Of a stretch of DNA of 64,000 nt, positions 29,992 to 39,202 are shown in pieces. The stretch is from Shewanella intestini. GTDB taxonomy: Bacteria; Pseudomonadota; Gammaproteobacteria; Enterobacterales; Shewanellaceae. Both the position numbers and the translations under genes were made by a program. Numbering within the stretch: the stretch's first letter is position 1; each line of letters starts with the position of its first letter. The notes below the pieces were generated by a model. That model was not told where the DNA came from. It searched no databases and saw only the letters and a program-made list of their open reading frames with translations. The stretch lies in the NCBI RefSeq assembly GCF_018221465.1, contig NZ_JAAIKR010000016.1, positions 1 through 64,000 on the forward strand. The letters are read 5' to 3'.

Positions 29992-30022
29992 AGCGCTATA
30001 TAACGATTTTTAGCGCTTTTTT
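29992..30022 (+). terminator. Terminator of the chemoreceptor gene, overlapping the helicase 3' end
   Basis: AGCGCT occurs at 29992 and 30012 and can pair with itself around a 14-base loop, followed by six T. The right arm lies inside the last codons of the convergent helicase gene. Confidence 0.5.
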
Positions 30023-31374
30023 CTTGCTGACTCTGCAAGGGCTTTTTTACGCGCTTGCTGTTTGAGCGAGCCTTTTTTGGCTTTACGCGGTAACGGCGTT
30101 GCCGCTTTAGTTAAATCAGGTTCAAAGCCTTGATACCACTGTTGCGGTAAGTGGCGGTCAAGTTTACGTTCAATGGCAATTAATTGTGCGTCGTCATCTT
30201 GGCTAAGCAACGTGATCGCTAGCCCTTCTTTACCCGCCCTACCCGTGCGCCCAATACGGTGAACATAATCTTCTGCCTTAAACGGCAACTCAACATTTAT
30301 CACCCTATCAAGTTGGTCGATATCTAAACCTCGTGCGGCAACATCGGTTGCCACCAGCACATTAAGCCGTTTTGCCTTAAAGTCATCAAGCGTTTGATTA
30401 CGCACAAATTGCGATAAGTCGGCATGAAATGGCGCAGCAGGTATTTGCTGGCCTTGCAGGTACGCGGCAATGCTGTCTGCGCCTTGTTTAGTGCGGCTAA
30501 ATATCAAGGTTTGCGCGTGTAATTGCTGGTTTAATAAGTGGCTTAGTAACGGCAGCTTTTTTTCGGTATCAAGGTTATACACCCGCTCGACGATTTTTGC
30601 CGCGGTGCTATTACGTTTAGTGGTTTCAACCACCTTTGGTTGCTGCAATAAGCGTTGACTAAACTTGAATATCGCGTCATCGAGCGTCGCCGAAAATAAC
30701 GCGGTTTGGCGAGTGGCAGGTAAGCGTTTTAATATCGCAACAATCTCATCTTTAAAGCCCATATCTAGCATGCGATCGGCTTCATCTAATACTAAATGCT
30801 CAATCGACGCTAACGACAACACCTGATGACGTAAATGATCTAACAGTCGCCCCGGTGTGGCAATGATGATATCTGTCCCAGCTTTAATGGCATTAACTTG
30901 CGCTTGAATGCTCACACCGCCATACACCATTACCGCTCGAATATCACTAAGCTGAGCATATTGGGTCACGCTTTGATGCACTTGTTGTGCGAGCTCCCGG
31001 GTTGGCACTAAAATTAATGCTTTAATTTGCTGACTGTATTGCGCTTTAGCTTGGATATTGGTTTTAGCAACCGTTGGCGCTGTAATCTCGCTTATATGGT
31101 TAATGCCATCTTGCTCACTAACATCACTAACATCACTAACATCACTAACACTAGCTTGCTTTGCTTCTAAAATACGTTGCAACAGTGGCAAGGTAAACGC
31201 GGCGGTTTTACCTGTACCGGTTTGCGCGCCAGCCAGCACGTCATGACCCGCTAACAACAACGGAATTGTCGCGCCTTGAATGTCTGTTGGTTGTTGATAA
31301 TTAAGCTTATTAAGTTGCTCAGTTAATACCGCATCCAATCCAAGTGAGGCAAAAGATAATTGCGCTGACGACAT
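30010..31374 (-). CDS. DEAD-box RNA helicase, RhlE-like
   Basis: A 454-residue helicase with [48 protein letters not shown] and [10 protein letters not shown]. The tail is short and basic (KAKKGSLKQQARKKALAESARKKR, read in two parts). Unusual: after motif Ia-region residue about 80 there is an insert with VSD triplets (encoded by a 9-bp tandem array at 31115-31152) that lengthens the linker between motif I and PTREL. Start chosen at 31374, with GGAGAA just upstream; the frame extends to 31422 but has no site. It is the third DEAD-box gene in this window. Confidence 0.85.
   Translation of the reverse strand: MSSAQLSFASLGLDAVLTEQLNKLNYQQPTDIQGATIPLLLAGHDVLAGAQTGTGKTAAFTLPLLQRILEAKQASVSDVSDVSDVSEQDGINHISEITAPTVAKTNIQAKAQYSQQIKALILVPTRELAQQVHQSVTQYAQLSDIRAVMVYGGVSIQAQVNAIKAGTDIIIATPGRLLDHLRHQVLSLASIEHLVLDEADRMLDMGFKDEIVAILKRLPATRQTALFSATLDDAIFKFSQRLLQQPKVVETTKRNSTAAKIVERVYNLDTEKKLPLLSHLLNQQLHAQTLIFSRTKQGADSIAAYLQGQQIPAAPFHADLSQFVRNQTLDDFKAKRLNVLVATDVAARGLDIDQLDRVINVELPFKAEDYVHRIGRTGRAGKEGLAITLLSQDDDAQLIAIERKLDRHLPQQWYQGFEPDLTKAATPLPRKAKKGSLKQQARKKALAESARKKR
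31115..31152. repeat. 9-bp tandem array inside the helicase gene
   Basis: ACTAACATC repeats three times and is followed by ACTAACACT. In the minus-strand reading frame it encodes repeated Val-Ser-Asp. A change in copy number keeps the frame and would only lengthen or shorten the insert. Confidence 0.85.
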
Positions 31375-31520
31375 ATTTTCTCCATTAACAATAATGTGGC
31401 CATTGATAGCAGCATCAACCACCGCATTTTTTACCTAAACGATAAGCACAGCGGGTGCAGTTGGCTCAATCATACAAAACCATTAATTAAACGGCTTAAA
31501 TAAAAGCCATTAAGTAGCGC

Positions 31521-34500
31521 CTATTTCGTTGAGGTAATTTGGCACATAGCATCAGGTTTAGTTATATAAGGGCTAAGTAGCGGCAATAAGCCATTAAGAA
31601 CTTGTAGCGGCAATGACGAAGTAAAATGATAATCATCTGCCTGCTTGCCCGGTACAAAGGCGGTTATAGTACCAAAAAAGTGATCGCCTAAGTAAAACAC
31701 AAACGTTGCGGTGCGATTAATTGCCACTGATTTTATTCTGCGGCCATGCTCAAGTTGGGTAACAATCCGGTTATCGCCGGTACCTGTTTTACCGCCAATG
31801 GCAATATCCCCTAACTCTTTTATTGCTGTGGCATGGATTCGCCTTGCAGTGCCATGCTCGACCACATTGGTTAATGCCCGTTTCAACACCTTGGCAATGG
31901 CAGGATTAAGTACTTGTTTTGCCCTTTGCGGCAAATGCTGTAAAGCTACTTCATAAGGCGTGTTAGCCGCGAAATGTAAATTAGACACTTTCGACTTTGC
32001 TAACATTTTTCCTTCGTTTTGAATAATGCCCATTAAGTCGGCTAATGCTGACGGTCGATCGCCCGAACTGCCAAGCGCTGAGCCCAAAGATGGTACTAAA
32101 TAATTAAATGGATAACCCCATTTTTGCCAGCGCTGATGAATACTTAAAAAAGCATTGACTTCTAGCATCACTTTAATGCGTACATCACGTGCATTTTGAT
32201 GGCGCGTTTTAAATAACCACCGATACACCCCAATTAATTGCGCTTGCGACTGCTCGGTCAACTCTTGCAACTTAATATGGTTTTCAGTCGTTGCAGCACC
32301 GCCCTGATAAGGCAGGTTAAGTTGTTTAATCACCCATAATTCTAATGGGTGTACCCGCACTAAATAACCTAGATTGGCAAGGTCAAATTTGCCCTCGCCG
32401 TACTTCATATACAAGCGATTAATTTGGCGGTCGCTAAAGCGCGTTGGTAACCTTGTTTGTAAAAAATCTTTTAATTGCTGGCCGTTAGCTTGTGGCTGTA
32501 AGTACCTAAAAGCCGCACTTAAGCTGTCTTTGTCGGCTGCAATGGTGGCATAAAATTGCTTTCGTCGCTGCTGCGGGCTTAACCCTTTGTACTGATGATA
32601 AAAGCGACGAACAAATTGCCCCCCTTCACGCTTAGCATAGGCTTTTAAATAATTCTCGCGGTTTGGGTCGTCGTCGTTGTGCAGCAATTGCGCCATACTG
32701 CCTTGATAGTTATAACTGCTGCTGTAGCTAACAATATCGCGCATTAAGCGCACAAACGGCAGGTTAATTGACCCTTGCAACGCTTGGTATAGCGTTGGGG
32801 TAAGTTTGTCTTCTTGATGATTAAAGTTATTAAACTTCTGTTCACCACCACCGGTAAAAAAAGTTTCTTTAGGTGAAGCGGAATAGCGCCGTTTAAGGGC
32901 GGCATCGAGCATTTGGGCTAAGTTACTGTCACGGGTACGAATTAAATAATTAACCACCCATCGAGTAATATGATCACCGCGCTCAATATCGACTTTCCTC
33001 AAGTCGTTAACGGTTAACGTTACAAACCGTTGTTGCAACTCTGCAACAATATCAAGGTAGGTCATGAGTACCCTCAGCTTTGCTGTTGAGCCTAATTCCA
33101 ACTTGCTGCCATCATTAATATCAAACGGTTGTGGATTATTGTCAGTTTGTACCCGCACATAGTTTTGCAGCCCGTCAGATTCATACAAGGTAAAGCTGTA
33201 TATCACTTTCTTAAGCTGTTGCTCATTTAATAAACGCCAGCCAATAATACCGGCTTGTTTTGCCTGTTGTGGATCAGACAAACCTTGTAAGTAAGCACTC
33301 ACCTGTTGCTGTAATTGCTGATTTAAAGTGCTTTGAACACTCAAGTCTAAGCGGTCTAAATGAAACAAGTCGACTCCCAACATTTGGGCGGTATTGACCC
33401 GTATAGCGTTAACCCCTTTGCTGTCTGGCAGGCTTGTCGTGTCATTCACCAGAAACCGCCGCGGATTAAACTTGGCAGTAGTAAACACTAACTGGCTTTT
33501 TAACGCCGCATTAGCAAGCTCTGCTGGCACAATGTGTTGCTTAGCCAAAAGATGTAAATGTCGATTCACTAATAAATTAAGATCGTTACGGCCTTTAAGT
33601 AAATAATACGACGGCCTACGCTGAGCAATAATTAACGCCAAGACATGCTTAAATGCTTGGCCACGTTTGCCACTATTAGCCAATGTATGAGGTTGATTAA
33701 GTAGGTCATTCACCTTGGTTAACGACATACCAAACCAGGCATTTAATCCATCACCAATGCCGTTGACCTCACCAAAACCCGGTGCCGATGACAAAGGCAC
33801 CGAATTCAAATAATCTTCCACCAATAAATGTCTAGCCACATAAGTGGTTTCGCTGTGGTGATACACCCGAAACATGGCCGAGCTTAATTGGGTAAATTTG
33901 TCCGCAATAGAACGCGTTTGTCCGTGAGGGGAATGGCGAAATTTCTCTATTTGGGTAGCAAGCGTGCTCCCGCCGCCTTTGGTCGCCGACATGCCAAATG
34001 CAGTGGCAATTTGGTTAACACTGGCTTTGGCAAAACGTGGCCAATCAATAACAGGATTATGATACGGCTGTGGCTTCATTAATTGACGGTTTTCAATAAA
34101 CAATAAACTGGCGGCAATAACGCTTGGAATATCATTGGGATCGCGATAAACATCATGAGGATAAGCAAAGTTAAATTGCGATTTTGCACTGCAGTCGTCA
34201 ATGGTTAATCCGGCCTGCGCTTTTTCTCTAAACGGCGTAAACAAGCCTAATTTACTGTATTGCATCAGTTGCGGGCTAAATTGAGCTTGGGCAGTAATGC
34301 GATAACCTTGCGCTTGTAACTTGTCTAACATCAAGGGCAGATCAACATACCCCATTCTTTTGTCAAACGGGCCATATTGAGGGTAGCGCACCATTGACGT
34401 GGCCTGTGGCTTTAGCGAAGTTTGTAATTGGCTAGCACCATAATGCAACAATTTAGCTTGGTAAAAAGAGTGATTAACCTCGAAGGTAATGAAATAACCT

Positions 34501-34622
34501 AACGCCAACACCAATATCGGCAATAATAGTCCCACTTTGCTGCGCTTCATTTTGACCGGTTTTACTCGTGGAGGTCGGTAATTACCAAAGTTGGTCTGTG
34601 GTTCTGTTTCGGGCAAAATCAC
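31521..34622 (-). CDS. Large class A PBP-like transglycosylase/transpeptidase
   Basis: A 1033-residue protein anchored by one N-terminal segment (about 31-48). Glycosyltransferase-51 motifs: FIENRQLM (Glu177; family form usually E-D), GGGSTLATQIEKF (217-228), LNSVPLSSAPGFGEVNGIGDGLNAWFG (272-298). Transpeptidase motifs: STAK (512-515), SIN (618-620) and GKTGTG (944-949). The SIN-to-KTG gap of about 325 residues is far longer than in PBP1a/1b and contains a tyrosine/arginine-rich region of its own. All catalytic motifs are present, so it is likely an active bifunctional murein synthase, or a specialised relative. It stands alone, with no PBP activator gene beside it. Confidence 0.8.
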   Translation of the reverse strand: MILPETEPQTNFGNYRPPRVKPVKMKRSKVGLLLPILVLALGYFITFEVNHSFYQAKLLHYGASQLQTSLKPQATSMVRYPQYGPFDKRMGYVDLPLMLDKLQAQGYRITAQAQFSPQLMQYSKLGLFTPFREKAQAGLTIDDCSAKSQFNFAYPHDVYRDPNDIPSVIAASLLFIENRQLMKPQPYHNPVIDWPRFAKASVNQIATAFGMSATKGGGSTLATQIEKFRHSPHGQTRSIADKFTQLSSAMFRVYHHSETTYVARHLLVEDYLNSVPLSSAPGFGEVNGIGDGLNAWFGMSLTKVNDLLNQPHTLANSGKRGQAFKHVLALIIAQRRPSYYLLKGRNDLNLLVNRHLHLLAKQHIVPAELANAALKSQLVFTTAKFNPRRFLVNDTTSLPDSKGVNAIRVNTAQMLGVDLFHLDRLDLSVQSTLNQQLQQQVSAYLQGLSDPQQAKQAGIIGWRLLNEQQLKKVIYSFTLYESDGLQNYVRVQTDNNPQPFDINDGSKLELGSTAKLRVLMTYLDIVAELQQRFVTLTVNDLRKVDIERGDHITRWVVNYLIRTRDSNLAQMLDAALKRRYSASPKETFFTGGGEQKFNNFNHQEDKLTPTLYQALQGSINLPFVRLMRDIVSYSSSYNYQGSMAQLLHNDDDPNRENYLKAYAKREGGQFVRRFYHQYKGLSPQQRRKQFYATIAADKDSLSAAFRYLQPQANGQQLKDFLQTRLPTRFSDRQINRLYMKYGEGKFDLANLGYLVRVHPLELWVIKQLNLPYQGGAATTENHIKLQELTEQSQAQLIGVYRWLFKTRHQNARDVRIKVMLEVNAFLSIHQRWQKWGYPFNYLVPSLGSALGSSGDRPSALADLMGIIQNEGKMLAKSKVSNLHFAANTPYEVALQHLPQRAKQVLNPAIAKVLKRALTNVVEHGTARRIHATAIKELGDIAIGGKTGTGDNRIVTQLEHGRRIKSVAINRTATFVFYLGDHFFGTITAFVPGKQADDYHFTSSLPLQVLNGLLPLLSPYITKPDAMCQITSTK

Positions 34623-34801
34623 TCCCTAATTGTAAAGACGTTAATCATGTCAGCGCCGTCATTGGCCAGCGCTAATCATTCGGCGCGGCTATAGTAGCAG
34701 ATGTCACCTCACGACCAAGTGCTATTGCCACTTAACTTAAGCAACCGCTCATTTATTACCTCGTGCTCACTCAGTGTTCATACTCGCACGCCACATGATG
34801 G

Positions 34802-34810
34802 CCCCCCCCC
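34802..34810. repeat. C9 homopolymer upstream of rluF
   Basis: Nine consecutive C residues, 98 bases before the rluF start codon, in the shared divergent promoter region. Such tracts can slip during replication. Confidence 0.85.
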
Positions 34811-34907
34811 TCAAGGTGATTTAGCAATTTAATGCCTTGGCTGCATTGTGGTAAACTCAGCGCTCTTTTTTGGTATTTACCGTTATGACAATCTCAAGGA
34901 ATGCATT

Positions 34908-35819
34908 TTGACCGATTCAGGCACCCGCTTAAATAAATACATCAGTGACAGTGGCATTTGCTCTCGTCGCGAGGCCGACCGCTTTATTGAACAAGGTAAT
35001 GTTTTTATTAATGGCAAACGCGCCAAAATTGGTGATCACGTGGATATTGGCGATAAGGTAAAAGTGAATGGTCAAGACATTGAGCCACGTGACGCTGAAG
35101 ATCTGGTATTTATTGCCTTAAACAAACCGGTGGGGATTGTGAGCACCACCGAGGGCACTGAACGTGATAACATTGTTGATTTTGTCAATCACTCAAGCCG
35201 CATCTTCCCTATTGGCCGTTTAGATAAAGACTCTCAAGGGCTTATTTTCTTAACCAATAATGGCGACTTGGTGAATAAAATTCTGCGTGCTGGTAATAAC
35301 CACGACAAAGAATACGTGGTAACGGTAAATAAACCGATCACTGATGACTTTATTAAAGGCATGGCTGGCGGTGTGCCAATTCTTGGCGTGATGACTAAAA
35401 AATGTAAAGTTGAAAAGGTGTCTGCCAACGCGTTTAAAATTGTCTTAGTACAAGGGTTAAACCGCCAAATACGCCGTATGGCAGAGCATTTTGGTTATGA
35501 TGTCACCAAACTTGAACGCCAAAAAATCATGAATGTCGACATGAAAGGGTTGCCTATTGGTGAGTGGCGAGACCTAACCAAACAAGAACGAGACACCTTA
35601 TTTGAGATGATCAAAGGCTCGTCCTCTGAAGATAAAAAAGCCACCCCAAAGAAAAAGCAAAAACCGAAGCCTAAAGCTCAATCGCTGCGCGATAAAATTG
35701 AAGGCCCAGAGCACTTTATGCAAACCCACGGCAAAGGTAAGCCAAAACGTGCCACGGGGGGGCCGCGTAATAAAGGTGGCAAATCAGGCCCATCACGTTC
35801 ACCACGAAAAGGTCGCTAA
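34908..35819 (+). CDS. rluF: 23S rRNA pseudouridine(2604) synthase RluF
   Basis: A 303-residue RsuA-family enzyme: an N-terminal S4 RNA-binding domain ([25 protein letters not shown]), then [14 protein letters not shown], the catalytic Asp in [15 protein letters not shown], and [18 protein letters not shown]. This matches E. coli RluF closely, which makes pseudouridine 2604 in 23S rRNA. The C-terminal 70 residues are lysine/proline-rich and end in RSPRKGR, also as in RluF. The start is a TTG at 34908 with AAGGA 7 bases before it; the in-frame ATG at 34848 would add 20 residues not seen in the family. Confidence 0.92.
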   Translation: MTDSGTRLNKYISDSGICSRREADRFIEQGNVFINGKRAKIGDHVDIGDKVKVNGQDIEPRDAEDLVFIALNKPVGIVSTTEGTERDNIVDFVNHSSRIFPIGRLDKDSQGLIFLTNNGDLVNKILRAGNNHDKEYVVTVNKPITDDFIKGMAGGVPILGVMTKKCKVEKVSANAFKIVLVQGLNRQIRRMAEHFGYDVTKLERQKIMNVDMKGLPIGEWRDLTKQERDTLFEMIKGSSSEDKKATPKKKQKPKPKAQSLRDKIEGPEHFMQTHGKGKPKRATGGPRNKGGKSGPSRSPRKGR

Positions 35820-35826
35820 ACACAGG

Positions 35827-35853
35827 GCGGTGGTAGAGAAATTTCACCACCGC
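35827..35853 (+). terminator. Hairpin after rluF
   Basis: GCGGTGGT and ACCACCGC pair around an 11-base loop, 8 bases after the rluF stop. The T-run is poor. Confidence 0.5.
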
Positions 35854-35963
35854 AATTTACTCTTTAACTTACCCGTAACACCCTGTAACATTAATCCTGA
35901 ATAAAACGTTATCACGCTTTGGATCTTCCGATACCGTAGCGTATTTTCAACAAGGATAGTTAC

Positions 35964-36593
35964 ATGTTAAACAAACAGATGTTACTGGTTGATTTTACGG
36001 ATGAATTACAAAACCAGTTTTCAAGCATTGCCCAGCTATTGCATTTCTCTGTCACTCACACCGTTGCCAGTCATGCCGCAGAAGATATTGCCCCATATAC
36101 TTCTAACGAATACTCAATGCTGATAGCCCATTATATTAATGCCCCGATAGCACACATTAATGCACTTAAATTACCCTCAAAAAACCAGCACTACCATTTA
36201 GCCATTTGTCCTAAATTAACGACTGAAATAGAACTCAGTTTAATGAGCGCAGGCTTTAATGGCGCAATTGAAGAAAACGCCAAGGTCGTCGACAAGTTAC
36301 AAGCCATTAATCAATTAATGGAACAACACATTTATTATTCACAAACGGCGACGTCTCGTTATGTTTTAAAAAATAAACCCCGAGCGAGTTATCAAAACAA
36401 CACGAAATTATTGGCCCTGACCACGCCAAAAGAACAACAGATACTCAGCTTAATTTGGAGTGGTCTTAACAATGATGAAATGGCAGCAAAACTGGATATT
36501 TCAATCAACACGGTAAAAATGCATGTTCAAAATATTTATAAGAAAACCAATATAAATAGCCGTGGACAATTATTTGCAATGACCGCAGATTAA
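35964..36593 (+). CDS. LuxR-type regulator, CsgD-like architecture
   Basis: A 209-residue regulator. The C-terminal 60 residues are a LuxR helix-turn-helix: TPKEQQILSLIWSGLNNDEM then AAKLDISINTVKMHVQNIYKK. The N-terminal 130 residues look like a degenerate receiver without the conserved Asp/Lys set, and the linker EENAKVVDKLQAINQLMEQH-IYYSQ aligns in style with the CsgD linker. CsgD-like proteins control curli or biofilm matrix genes; no such genes are nearby, so the targets are unknown. AAGGATAG precedes the ATG. A strong terminator follows. Confidence 0.8.
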   Translation: MLNKQMLLVDFTDELQNQFSSIAQLLHFSVTHTVASHAAEDIAPYTSNEYSMLIAHYINAPIAHINALKLPSKNQHYHLAICPKLTTEIELSLMSAGFNGAIEENAKVVDKLQAINQLMEQHIYYSQTATSRYVLKNKPRASYQNNTKLLALTTPKEQQILSLIWSGLNNDEMAAKLDISINTVKMHVQNIYKKTNINSRGQLFAMTAD

Positions 36594-36633
36594 CGGTTAC
36601 CGGCAAGTCAAATAATCACTGAAGCCATCAAAG

Positions 36634-36670
36634 AAAAAAGCAGACTTAACCACGATTAAGTCTGCTTTTT
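36634..36670. terminator. Terminator of the LuxR-type gene
   Basis: GCAGACTTAA / TTAAGTCTGC stem with A-run before and T-run after, about 40 bases past the stop. It may also serve the minus-strand DUF2057 gene. Confidence 0.9.
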
Positions 36671-36691
36671 ATTATGGCCAATCTTAATAAG

Positions 36692-36739
36692 CAATACACC
36701 AATACACCAATACACCAATACACCAATACACCAATACAC
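36692..36739. repeat. 8-bp tandem array CAATACAC, six units
   Basis: Six perfect CAATACAC units in a row, starting 22 bases past the terminator. This is the longest of the 8-bp arrays in the window and the best candidate for length variation between strains. Confidence 0.9.
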
Positions 36740-36888
36740 CAACCTATCATGATAAACATTATTGTCAGTAAACAGGTATCGATAACGGTAAATACCCCGC
36801 AAGTGTTCATCGTTTATAAGCTTGACCGCTTGAGCGCTTGATTAAGCGAGTAAGTATCGAGATAACACGCTCTGCGCCATAATGTGAG

Positions 36889-37329
36889 TTAATCAATTAA
36901 TAATTGTGTCAATAACTGAGATTGCGTCATCAAATTAACAGTCTGTTTAGATTGACCATTCACATGGATATGTACCTGTGGCTGAGCTAAAAATGCACGA
37001 GCTTCATCAACATTATCAATGTCAGGCGGCGTTAAATGATATTGTTGGTTTGCGCTAAGATTCAACTTTAAATAGAGGGGGTCAGAGCGCACCCAATGAC
37101 CTGAATCATCGGCATGATCTTGAAATAAATCATGGTATGTTAACTCAATCAATGTCGCGCCCTCTTGCAGCCCCACCAGCTTTTCAAATTTCACATTTTT
37201 GCCATTAATGCTGGCAACATTTAAATCATCATGGGTAGTGATGCTGGCGGCATGAGAACTGATTGATGTCATTAACGCTAAAGCGCTGATGGTGGTGCCA
37301 AGTATCGAAGTATTCATATTCATATTCAT
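36889..37329 (-). CDS. Secreted DUF2057 (YccT-like) protein
   Basis: A 146-residue protein with a clear signal peptide (MNMNMNTSILGTTISALALM, cleavage near SSHAA). The mature part has LNVASINGKNVKFEKLVGLQEGATLIELTYHDLF and WVRSDPLYLKLNL, the pattern of DUF2057/YccT, a family of small periplasmic proteins. E. coli YccT (CsgI) has been linked to inhibition of curli formation, which is suggestive beside a CsgD-like regulator, but the link here is inference. The start is at 37329 because GGAG lies 6 bases upstream; the first ATG at 37344 overlaps that site. Confidence 0.7.
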   Translation of the reverse strand: MNMNMNTSILGTTISALALMTSISSHAASITTHDDLNVASINGKNVKFEKLVGLQEGATLIELTYHDLFQDHADDSGHWVRSDPLYLKLNLSANQQYHLTPPDIDNVDEARAFLAQPQVHIHVNGQSKQTVNLMTQSQLLTQLLID

Positions 37330-37672
37330 AACGTACTCCATCATATTTCACTGCTATGGCTTATTGCCCATTCATCACCACACCCATGTCAATATTTGGT
37401 GCCCTGGCGATGTGTTGTAATAACAGACCGTCATGTTGGCAAGTCTATTTCAGCGCCATTGACAATTTAGTCGCCACAGCCGCAGGGGGGCAGCTATTTT
37501 GCTAGCATAAGCCGCCACCGACTTATATAAAAAAACCGCCCAACTATGGACGGTTTTAATAAAAATGACTGGCTTAGCAATAACCTGCACGTTGACGAAT
37601 CCGTCTTAATATAAGATGGTTTGCGCTAAATCCCCATGAGGATGAATAACCCAATTTACGCCTTTCGGGTGA
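37330..37672. other. Spacer between pyrC and the DUF2057 gene
   Basis: No credible ORF. It holds a hairpin at 37531-37555 with flanking A and T runs that probably ends pyrC, and presumably the DUF2057 promoter. Confidence 0.5.
37531..37555 (-). terminator. Probable terminator downstream of pyrC
   Basis: AAACCGCCC / GGACGGTTT with one mismatch, A-run to the left and T-run to the right. It lies about 115 bases beyond the pyrC stop. Confidence 0.5.
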
Positions 37673-38707
37673 TTACTTTTTTATTTTCCATTTCACGGTT
37701 TCACCAGCAAAAAACGGCACAATTGGATTACCATTAGGTAAAATAATTTGCTCTGGCACTGTCCAGTCTTCTTTCACTAATGTCACGCTACCTTGGTTAC
37801 GTGGTAAACCGTAGAAGTCTGCACCATGTAAGCTAGCAAAGCCTTCTAATTTATCTAACGCACCTAACTCATCAAACACTTGAGCATATAACTCAAGTGC
37901 ACTCCACGCGCTATAACAACCTGCGCAGCCACAAGCAGACTCTTTACGGTGTTTTTCATGTGGCGCAGAATCTGTACCTAAAAAGAACTTACTTGAACCC
38001 GTTGCCACCGCCGCTTGCAAAGCCTGCTGATGAATATTGCGTTTAAGAACCGGTAAGCAGAAATTATGTGGGCGCACGCCTCCCACCAATAAATCATTAC
38101 GATTTAGCAATAAGTGTTGCGGGGTAATGGTGGCGGCAATATTGCTTGGCGCAGCAGCAACAAATTCAGCAGCATCTTTAGTCGTTATATGTTCAAACAC
38201 TACTTTAAGTTGCGGCATTGCCGTTACAATGCGCGACATGTAGCGTTCGATAAAGATTTTTTCACGATCAAAAATATCAATATGCGATTCGGTCACTTCA
38301 CCATGAACCAGCAATAACATACCTTGCTCAGCCATAACCTCAAAGATAGGAAATAATGCATCTAAGGCTTTTACCGCTGCATCTGAGTTAGTTGTTGCTC
38401 CCGCAGGATACAATTTAGCCGCAACCACACCAGCCGCTTTGGCATCAATGATATCTTGGGCACTGGTGGTGTTAGTTAAAAACAAAGTCATTAACGGTTC
38501 GAAGTGACTGCCTTGAGGACGTGCCGCAATAATGCGTTCACGGTAAGCATTCACCATTGCAGCATTTGTAACCGGTGGCACTAAATTTGGCATCACAATC
38601 GCACGTTGGAATAAACGCGCAGTAGCAGGCACGGTTTCACCTAACATATCACCGTCGCGAAAATGCAAATGCCAATCGTCCGGCGTCGTGATGGTTAGTT
38701 GTGTCAT
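37673..38707 (-). CDS. pyrC: Dihydroorotase (class II)
   Basis: A 344-residue amidohydrolase, the size of E. coli Pyr[14 protein letters not shown] near residue 10 gives the HxH zinc ligands, the [16 protein letters not shown] segment near 97 carries the carbamylated lysine, and [10 protein letters not shown] and [20 protein letters not shown] supply the later His ligands and the catalytic Asp. It closes carbamoyl-aspartate to dihydroorotate in pyrimidine synthesis, in the cytosol. AAGGGATC precedes the ATG. It stands alone; I see no attenuator in the 100 bases upstream. Confidence 0.95.
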   Translation of the reverse strand: MTQLTITTPDDWHLHFRDGDMLGETVPATARLFQRAIVMPNLVPPVTNAAMVNAYRERIIAARPQGSHFEPLMTLFLTNTTSAQDIIDAKAAGVVAAKLYPAGATTNSDAAVKALDALFPIFEVMAEQGMLLLVHGEVTESHIDIFDREKIFIERYMSRIVTAMPQLKVVFEHITTKDAAEFVAAAPSNIAATITPQHLLLNRNDLLVGGVRPHNFCLPVLKRNIHQQALQAAVATGSSKFFLGTDSAPHEKHRKESACGCAGCYSAWSALELYAQVFDELGALDKLEGFASLHGADFYGLPRNQGSVTLVKEDWTVPEQIILPNGNPIVPFFAGETVKWKIKK

Positions 38708-39202
38708 AGTGATCCCTTATAAGTGAGTTGCAATATTTTGGGCGCTATTGTGCCTCAAATGCGTTGGGGTTAATAGATGCGTTCATTAAACGCAGACTTT
38801 GCTGTAGCAAAAAATCCCTTTGGCTTTAGCACTGCCATTAAGGGGCAATATGCCACACAATGATTGGCGCAATATCAAGGTGAACAACAATGCTGCCCCA
38901 ATGCAAAAACGGCGCGTTTATGGGGGAATGAAATACCGTTTCGCGGATAAATAAGCGAGGATAAATAAGGGAGGATAAATCAAATTAAGCCAATCAGGGT
39001 TAAGTTGCCAAAACCATGAAAAATTCGACAGATTTACGTATAAACACAGTGTATTGTTAGTCTTTTTATTTTATTTTCAATATTTTACTCTAAAAATAGA
39101 CATAAAACGTCATCGCTTAATACAGATTACTGCAAAATGTGCGCTTATAAATTAAAATATAACTACATTTTTGCGAATGAAAATTCTTCTAAACGAGGAT
39201 CG
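38708..39202. other. Divergent spacer, pyrC to BCCT transporter, with a 14-bp array
   Basis: No credible ORF. It contains a 14-bp tandem array at 38945-38981. The right half is AT-rich and likely carries the transporter promoter. Confidence 0.5.
38945..38981. repeat. 14-bp tandem array, two and a half units
   Basis: GGATAAATAAGCGA, GGATAAATAAGGGA and GGATAAATC follow each other directly. Confidence 0.8.
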
